Shown here piece by piece: positions 36,774 through 41,526 of a DNA stretch of 41,526 nucleotides. The translations under genes were made by a program, and so were the position numbers. Positions within the stretch are counted from its first letter, which is position 1; the number at the start of each line of letters is the position of its first letter. The notes beneath the pieces are model-generated. The model was not told the origin of the DNA and ran no database searches. It worked only from the letters and a program-made list of their open reading frames with translations. The stretch comes from Burkholderiales bacterium (GTDB lineage Bacteria; Pseudomonadota; Gammaproteobacteria; Burkholderiales; Burkholderiaceae_C): NCBI GenBank assembly GCA_947508055.1, contig CANNRR010000012.1, positions 1-41,526 of the forward strand. The letters are read 5' to 3'.

Positions 36774-38737
36774 TCCCTGAACTTGGCCATTTCGCACTGA
36801 TTCTTGCCCTTTGTATCTGCGTGGTGCAGGGCGTTCTTCCAATTCTTGGCGCTCACTATGCTCGCCGTGAGTGGACCGCGCTGGCGCGCCCTGCCGCCCA
36901 AGCGGCGTTCCTGATGCTGGCTGCGTCGTTTGTTGCGCTGGCCTGGAGCTTTTACCTCAACGACTTCTCGGTCCAGTACGTGGCAGCGCATTCCAACTCC
37001 CAACTGCCGACCCTTTACCGATTTGGCGCCGTCTGGGGCGGCCATGAAGGCTCCCTGCTGCTGTGGGTGTTTCTGCTGTCGGGCTGGACAGTGGCCGTAG
37101 CCCAGTTCTCTCGCACGCTCGACGACACCATGGTGGCGCGCGTGATTGGTGTGTTGGGATTGGTCACTTCCGGTTTGTTGCTGTTCATACTGTTTACATC
37201 CAACCCGTTTGACCGCCTGTTACCCGCGGCCGAGAACGGACGCGACCTCAATCCCCTGTTGCAAGACCCCGGTCTGGTCTTCCACCCCCCCATGCTGTAC
37301 ATGGGTTATGTGGGTTTTGCGGTGGCCTTTTCCTTCGCAATTGCTGCACTGCTGTCCGGCCGGCTCGATGCTGCCTGGGCGCGCTGGTCGCGGCCCTGGA
37401 CCACCGCTGCATGGGTCTTTCTCACGCTCGGCATTGCACTGGGATCGTGGTGGGCCTATTACGAACTCGGGTGGGGCGGTTGGTGGTTCTGGGACCCGGT
37501 TGAAAACGCCTCCTTTATGCCCTGGCTGATTGGTACCGCCCTCATACATTCTCTGGCGGTGACCGAGAAACGTGGCACCTTCAAGAGCTGGACCGTGCTG
37601 TTGGCTATTGGCGCTTTTTCTCTGTCCTTGCTGGGTACGTTTCTGGTGCGATCAGGCGTATTGACCTCGGTGCATGCCTTTGCGACCGACCCCCGGCGCG
37701 GTATTTTTATTCTGGTGCTGTTGTTCTTGGTCGTGGGCTCCTCACTCGTTTTATTCGCCTGGCGTGCGCCCAAGGTCGCGCTGGGCGGGTCCTTTGCATT
37801 GATGTCTCGCGAGTCGCTGCTGCTGACGGGCAATGTGCTCCTGGTGGTCGCCTGTGCATCGGTCCTGCTGGGCACACTCTATCCGCTGTTCATTGATGCC
37901 CTGAAACTGGGAAAAATCTCGGTTGGTGCGCCGTATTTCAATGCGGTTTTCGTGCCCCTCATGGCACCCGTCATGTTTTTGCTGGCGGCGGTGCCCTTGG
38001 CCCGCTGGAAAAATACCGATGTTAAAGAGATCGCCATGCGGATGTGGATTCCCGGTGTCCTGGCCCTGGTGGCTGGCGTACTGGTCCCCCATCTTGCGGG
38101 TGGCTGGACCGTGATGACCGGCCTGGGCGTAGCCCTGTCGGTCTGGATCGCCTCGTCTGGCGTAATTCAGATCGCGCGTCGACTCAAAAGCAGCATTCCG
38201 CCTGCATCGTTCTGGGGTATGCATCTGGGCCACTTTGGCATCGCCGTTTTTGCCTTTGGTGTCACCATGGTGGGAGGCTTCCAGGAAGAGCAGGACGTGC
38301 GCATGGAGCCCGGAGATACGGTGCTGGTGGGCGGTTACCAGTTCAAGATGATTGGCGTCAAGGATGTGACAGGCCCCAACTACAGTGCGGCACGCGGCGA
38401 GTTTGAAGTGACCCGCAACGGCGGCGCACCCAACATACTCCAGCCCGAGAAGCGCAGCTATTTTTCCTCCACCATGCCCATGACCGAAGCGGCTATTGAT
38501 GCTGGCTTTACCCGTGACGTCTATGTCTCGCTGGGCGAGCCCCTTGAAGGCAAAGCATGGGCGGTGCGCGTGTATTTCAAACCATTTGTCGACTGGATCT
38601 GGGGCGGCTGCCTGTTGATGGCGCTGGGCGGGCTGTTTGCCATGTCGGACCGGCGCTACCGGTTGCGGGTTAAAGAGCCGGCTGTTACGCCCCAAGCGAT
38701 GCCGGTCGCTCGCAAACTGAAGGGTGCTACACCATGA
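36770..38737 (+). CDS. ccmF: Haem lyase subunit CcmF
   Basis: The large synthetase subunit, 655 residues and about fifteen helices, that attaches haem from CcmE to apocytochromes. The WWD domain is seen as [18 protein letters not shown], with conserved histidines such as in [28 protein letters not shown] and [12 protein letters not shown]. Start ATG 36770 overlaps ccmE. No truncation is seen. Confidence 0.97.
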   Translation: MIPELGHFALILALCICVVQGVLPILGAHYARREWTALARPAAQAAFLMLAASFVALAWSFYLNDFSVQYVAAHSNSQLPTLYRFGAVWGGHEGSLLLWVFLLSGWTVAVAQFSRTLDDTMVARVIGVLGLVTSGLLLFILFTSNPFDRLLPAAENGRDLNPLLQDPGLVFHPPMLYMGYVGFAVAFSFAIAALLSGRLDAAWARWSRPWTTAAWVFLTLGIALGSWWAYYELGWGGWWFWDPVENASFMPWLIGTALIHSLAVTEKRGTFKSWTVLLAIGAFSLSLLGTFLVRSGVLTSVHAFATDPRRGIFILVLLFLVVGSSLVLFAWRAPKVALGGSFALMSRESLLLTGNVLLVVACASVLLGTLYPLFIDALKLGKISVGAPYFNAVFVPLMAPVMFLLAAVPLARWKNTDVKEIAMRMWIPGVLALVAGVLVPHLAGGWTVMTGLGVALSVWIASSGVIQIARRLKSSIPPASFWGMHLGHFGIAVFAFGVTMVGGFQEEQDVRMEPGDTVLVGGYQFKMIGVKDVTGPNYSAARGEFEVTRNGGAPNILQPEKRSYFSSTMPMTEAAIDAGFTRDVYVSLGEPLEGKAWAVRVYFKPFVDWIWGGCLLMALGGLFAMSDRRYRLRVKEPAVTPQAMPVARKLKGATP

Positions 38738-39264
38738 AAGCAAAATTTCTGATTCCACTGGCACTGTTTGGCGTGCTGGTCGTCTTTCTGGCGGCGGGCC
38801 TGCGGTTGGACCCGCACGAGGTCCCATCCCCGCTGGTGAACAAGCCGGCGCCAGCATTCAAGGTCCCGCAACTGGAGCAGCCCGGGCTGCAATTTGCAGC
38901 AGAAGACTTGAAAGGCAAGGTCTGGTTGTTCAACGTGTGGGCCTCGTGGTGTGTAGCCTGCAGGCAAGAGCACCCGGTGCTGATGCAATTTGCCCGCCAG
39001 CAAATGATCCCCATCATTGGTCTGGACTACAAAGACCAGCGCAAGGACGCTTTGGGTGTGCTCCAGCGCAGTGGTAACCCATATGACGTCATTGCATTTG
39101 ATAGCGACGGACGTGTCGGCATCGACTACGGCGTGTATGGCGTACCCGAGAGCTATTTGATCGACAAGGCAGGCGTCATCCGCTACAAACACATTGGTCC
39201 GATCACCGCCGAGGCGCTCGAAAAGACCATCATTCCCCTCATCAACGAGCTCAAGAAATCGTGA
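38734..39264 (+). CDS. ccmG: Thiol:disulphide interchange protein DsbE/CcmG
   Basis: A 176-residue membrane-anchored thioredoxin-fold reductase that keeps the apocytochrome CxxCH cysteines reduced. One anchor helix (about 5-23), then NVWASWCVACRQEH with Cys73 and Cys76, and the cis-proline region YGVYGVPESYLID. The CVAC active site is a slight variant of the common CPTC. It overlaps ccmF and ccmH by four bases each. Confidence 0.95.
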   Translation: MKAKFLIPLALFGVLVVFLAAGLRLDPHEVPSPLVNKPAPAFKVPQLEQPGLQFAAEDLKGKVWLFNVWASWCVACRQEHPVLMQFARQQMIPIIGLDYKDQRKDALGVLQRSGNPYDVIAFDSDGRVGIDYGVYGVPESYLIDKAGVIRYKHIGPITAEALEKTIIPLINELKKS

Positions 39265-39722
39265 AAATTATTTACGCACTTATGCTGGTCTTGCTCGCGT
39301 GCGGCGGCGCAATCGCCAAAGAAGCCACGCAGTTGGCCGAGGACCCGGTGGTCGAGCAGCGCCTGATTGTCATCTCCGAGGAAATGCGTTGCCTGGTGTG
39401 CCAGAACGAGTCCCTCGCTGGCTCTCGCTCCGACCTGGCAAATGACCTGCGCCGCGAGCTGCGCACACTCATCAAGCAGGGCAAGACCGACGCTGAAATC
39501 CGAGAGTTCATGGTCAGCCGCTACGGCGATTTCGTGCTCTATCGTCCCCCCGTCAAGCCCAGCACCTGGCTTCTTTGGGCGGGCCCGTTTGGGCTGATGA
39601 TCCTTGGTGTGGTGGCCCTGTTTGTGTACTTGCGCCGACGCAGCACCGACGTTGGCACCGAAGTATTGACTGAAGATGAACGCAAGCGCGCCGAGGCGAT
39701 GCTCCAGGAAGGCGAAAAATGA
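39261..39722 (+). CDS. ccmH: Cytochrome c maturation protein CcmH (CcmL-type)
   Basis: A 153-residue exported protein with signal peptide MKIIYALMLVLLACGGAIA and the redox motif MRCLVCQNES, Cys44 and Cys47, which handles the apocytochrome thiols. A C-terminal membrane helix lies near residues 96-118. It starts with GTG 39261 and ends in an ATGA overlap with ccmI. Confidence 0.95.
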   Translation: MKIIYALMLVLLACGGAIAKEATQLAEDPVVEQRLIVISEEMRCLVCQNESLAGSRSDLANDLRRELRTLIKQGKTDAEIREFMVSRYGDFVLYRPPVKPSTWLLWAGPFGLMILGVVALFVYLRRRSTDVGTEVLTEDERKRAEAMLQEGEK

Positions 39723-40984
39723 TTGGATTTTGGGTTGCCGGGGCTCTGGCGGTTGTGCTGGTGCTGGCGTTGCTGTTCAGGCCTTTCTTGTTGAAATCTT
39801 CCAATGTGAATGTTTCGCGGCGTCAATTGAACGCCGCGATTTACCGCGACCAGCTTGCACGCCTGGACCGGGACCGCGCAGAGAACACCCTGGCGGAGGC
39901 GGACTACGAACAAGCCCGCGCTGAATTGCAGCGACGCGTGATTGACGACACCGCAGAGGCAGACGCAACGTCTACCCTGAAGGCGCCCAAAAAAACCATG
40001 CTCGCAGTTGGCCTGTTTTTGCCTATTGCCGCCATTGGGCTCTATGTACTGCTGGGCAGTCCTGGTGCATTGCAGCCCAATAGCACGCAGCATGGTGCCC
40101 AGTCAGGCGCCAGCATGCCCGACATGGAGAAGTTGACTGCCGGGCTTGCCAAAAAGCTGGAAAATGAACCTGACAACCTGCAAGGCTGGGCCATGCTGGC
40201 GCGCTCTTACAAGATGCTGGGGCGCAACGTCGAAGCCGAGCATGCCTTTGTGCGTGCCGGGGCCTTCTTGGACACCGATGCCCAGTTGCTCGCCATCTAT
40301 GCCGACCTGGCCGCCACCAATGCCAATGGCAATTTTGCGGGCAAGCCCACGCAGCTCATTGAAAAGGCCCTGAAGGTCGACCCCGAGAACGCCATGGCCC
40401 TGTGGCTTGCCGGAACTGCGGCCTTCCGCGGCAACCAGTTTGAATCGGCCATCCGCATCTGGGAGCGCTTGATTCAGCAAGTGGAACCTGACTCTGAAGA
40501 CGCCCGCATGCTGAAGGAATCGATTGACTCCGCCTACACGGCGATTGGCAAAACAGCGCCCAAAGCGGCTCTCAAAGCGCCAGCTAAAGGCCCCGTCATG
40601 TCCGCTGCTAACTCTGGCGGTGCGCCCGCCAAGGCCAGTGCTGGTGCAAGCGTCAGCGGCCAGGTGGAACTCGACGCCTCACTCAAAGCCAAGGCTGGGC
40701 CGAACGACACCGTGATGGTGATTGCCCGCGCGCCGGGCTCGCGTATGCCAGTGGCGGTGGTGCGCGCTAACGCATCCGAGCTGCCGCTCAAGTTCACACT
40801 GGATGATTCGCTGGCCTTGACCCCGCAGGCGCGTATTTCGATGGCCAGCCAGGTCGAGGTCGAAGCCCGCATCTCCAAATCCGGCATGGCACAGGCCGAG
40901 CCCGGTGATTTGATTTCCGCCGTGCAAACTGTCAAGTTGGGTGCCAGCGGCATCAAGCTCCAGGTCAACAAGGTCAGGCCGTAA
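39719..40984 (+). CDS. ccmI: Cytochrome c maturation protein CcmI (TPR apocytochrome chaperone)
   Basis: A 421-residue protein: two transmembrane helices (about 2-22 and 95-115) bracket a cytoplasmic coiled-coil loop (QLNAAIYRDQLARLDRDRAENTLAEADYEQARAEL), followed by TPR repeats near residues 140-270 that hold apocytochromes, and a C-terminal beta domain after an Ala/Lys/Pro-rich linker. The overlap with ccmH and the operon position agree with CcmI. Confidence 0.94.
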   Translation: MIGFWVAGALAVVLVLALLFRPFLLKSSNVNVSRRQLNAAIYRDQLARLDRDRAENTLAEADYEQARAELQRRVIDDTAEADATSTLKAPKKTMLAVGLFLPIAAIGLYVLLGSPGALQPNSTQHGAQSGASMPDMEKLTAGLAKKLENEPDNLQGWAMLARSYKMLGRNVEAEHAFVRAGAFLDTDAQLLAIYADLAATNANGNFAGKPTQLIEKALKVDPENAMALWLAGTAAFRGNQFESAIRIWERLIQQVEPDSEDARMLKESIDSAYTAIGKTAPKAALKAPAKGPVMSAANSGGAPAKASAGASVSGQVELDASLKAKAGPNDTVMVIARAPGSRMPVAVVRANASELPLKFTLDDSLALTPQARISMASQVEVEARISKSGMAQAEPGDLISAVQTVKLGASGIKLQVNKVRP

Positions 40985-40996
40985 GGTGTGACCTCC

Positions 40997-41521
40997 ATGT
41001 TGATTCGCATGAACCAGGCGAAAGTCGTTTTAGGTCTGTTGCTGGCAGCAGCTTGCCAGTTGACCTTGGCCGCAACGACAGGCGAAGTGGCCATCGGCAG
41101 CGTGCTGCGCGAAGCATCCATGCAGGGAATCTCCACGCCCTCCCGGCGGCTGTCAGATTTTCGTGGCAAACCCCTGGTCATCAATGTATGGGCCAGTTGG
41201 TGCGGCCCCTGCCGCCAAGAGATGGGCTCGCTGGAGCGCCTGTCGCGCCGCTTTGGCGGAAAGCAGCTCAACGTCATCGGCATCTCCACCGACGACTATC
41301 GGGACCGGGCGCAGGCCTTCGTCAAGCAGTTCAACATCACCTTCAGCAATTTCATTGACCACGAACTTTTTTTGGAAAACATGCTTGGCGCCGACCACCT
41401 CCCGCTGACCCTGCTGATCGATGCGCAGGGCAAGGTGCTGGGCAAGTATTACGGCGCCCAGGAGTGGGACAGCCCACAGTCGCTGGCCTTGATTTCCAAA
41501 ACCTTGAAGGTCAAGCTGTAG
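40997..41521 (+). CDS. TlpA-like periplasmic thioredoxin
   Basis: A 174-residue thioredoxin-fold protein with an N-terminal signal or anchor (VVLGLLLAAACQLTLA) and the active site NVWASWCGPCRQEM, Cys69 and Cys72. The cis-proline region DHLPLTLLIDAQGK is present. It lies 12 bases after ccmI and is probably cotranscribed, giving the operon a second thiol reductase besides CcmG. The start is uncertain between ATG 40997, GTG 40988 and ATG 41009. The complete gene ends five bases before the window edge. Confidence 0.9.
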   Translation: MLIRMNQAKVVLGLLLAAACQLTLAATTGEVAIGSVLREASMQGISTPSRRLSDFRGKPLVINVWASWCGPCRQEMGSLERLSRRFGGKQLNVIGISTDDYRDRAQAFVKQFNITFSNFIDHELFLENMLGADHLPLTLLIDAQGKVLGKYYGAQEWDSPQSLALISKTLKVKL

Positions 41522-41526
41522 CCGCA

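Noticed and set aside
37751..38857. Minus-strand frame of 368 codons opposite ccmF
   Set aside because: Antisense to a certain gene, with odd composition and no motif.

Overview
The window reads as chromosomal DNA of a betaproteobacterium, most likely a Comamonadaceae member close to Rhodoferax. This rests on the style of the ribosomal and ATP synthase proteins, the EIIA(Man)-HPr-EI phosphotransferase trio, the ybeD-lipB-lipA order, the c-type cytochrome content, and intergenic repeats of kinds I associate with that family. No rRNA, tRNA, CRISPR array, insertion sequence or prophage was seen. Coding density is high and the only clear gene remnant is a truncated YheT-type hydrolase.

Layout. 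1-5619: the 3' end of tuf and the S10 ribosomal block (rpsJ, rplC, rplD, rplW, rplB, rpsS, rplV, rpsC, rplP, rpmC, rpsQ), with a good internal promoter before rplC and a perfect 30-bp palindrome as terminator. 5710-7441: a Prx5-type peroxiredoxin, then on the minus strand a GNAT acetyltransferase and a cytochrome b561-like protein. 7721-10190: EIIA(Man), HPr and enzyme I, a sugar-permease-free (regulatory) PTS. 10249-13943, minus strand: a coupled operon of a YtrA-type GntR repressor, an ABC ATPase, a 518-residue membrane protein and an EamA exporter, with a 12-bp-arm operator around its -10 box. 14041-16461, plus strand: an unknown 158-residue protein, an SPFH membrane protein, a ribbon-helix-helix protein and a probable cytochrome c lipoprotein. 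16480-22304, minus strand: a large SWIM-SNF2 helicase, then lipA, lipB and ybeD.

22546-29816: the complete ATP synthase operon atpIBEFHAGDC, with a U-rich leader before atpE, a dispersed GC-rich repeat between atpF and atpH, and a terminator. 29891-31878, minus strand: two TPM-domain proteins and LemA. 32050-33275: a SnoaL-like protein, the YheT remnant and a conserved protein of unknown function. 33394-33915: a membrane-anchored cytochrome c5-like protein, divergent from the system I cytochrome c maturation operon ccmABCDEFGHI plus a TlpA-like thioredoxin (34141-41521). A perfect FNR/Anr box lies in the shared intergenic region.

Functionally, much of the window concerns respiration: the ATP synthase, three cytochromes, the machinery that attaches haem to c-type cytochromes, and lipoate synthesis for the 2-oxoacid dehydrogenases that feed the chain. 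The most interesting unexplained region is 10.2-16 kb, where a repressor-controlled ABC system faces an SPFH/RHH pair and both promoters share a similar -10/operator motif. Other notable signals are a REP-like palindrome translated in frame inside LipB, a repeat-borne hairpin that could hide the atpH ribosome-binding site, and a small hairpin family placed just after stop codons.
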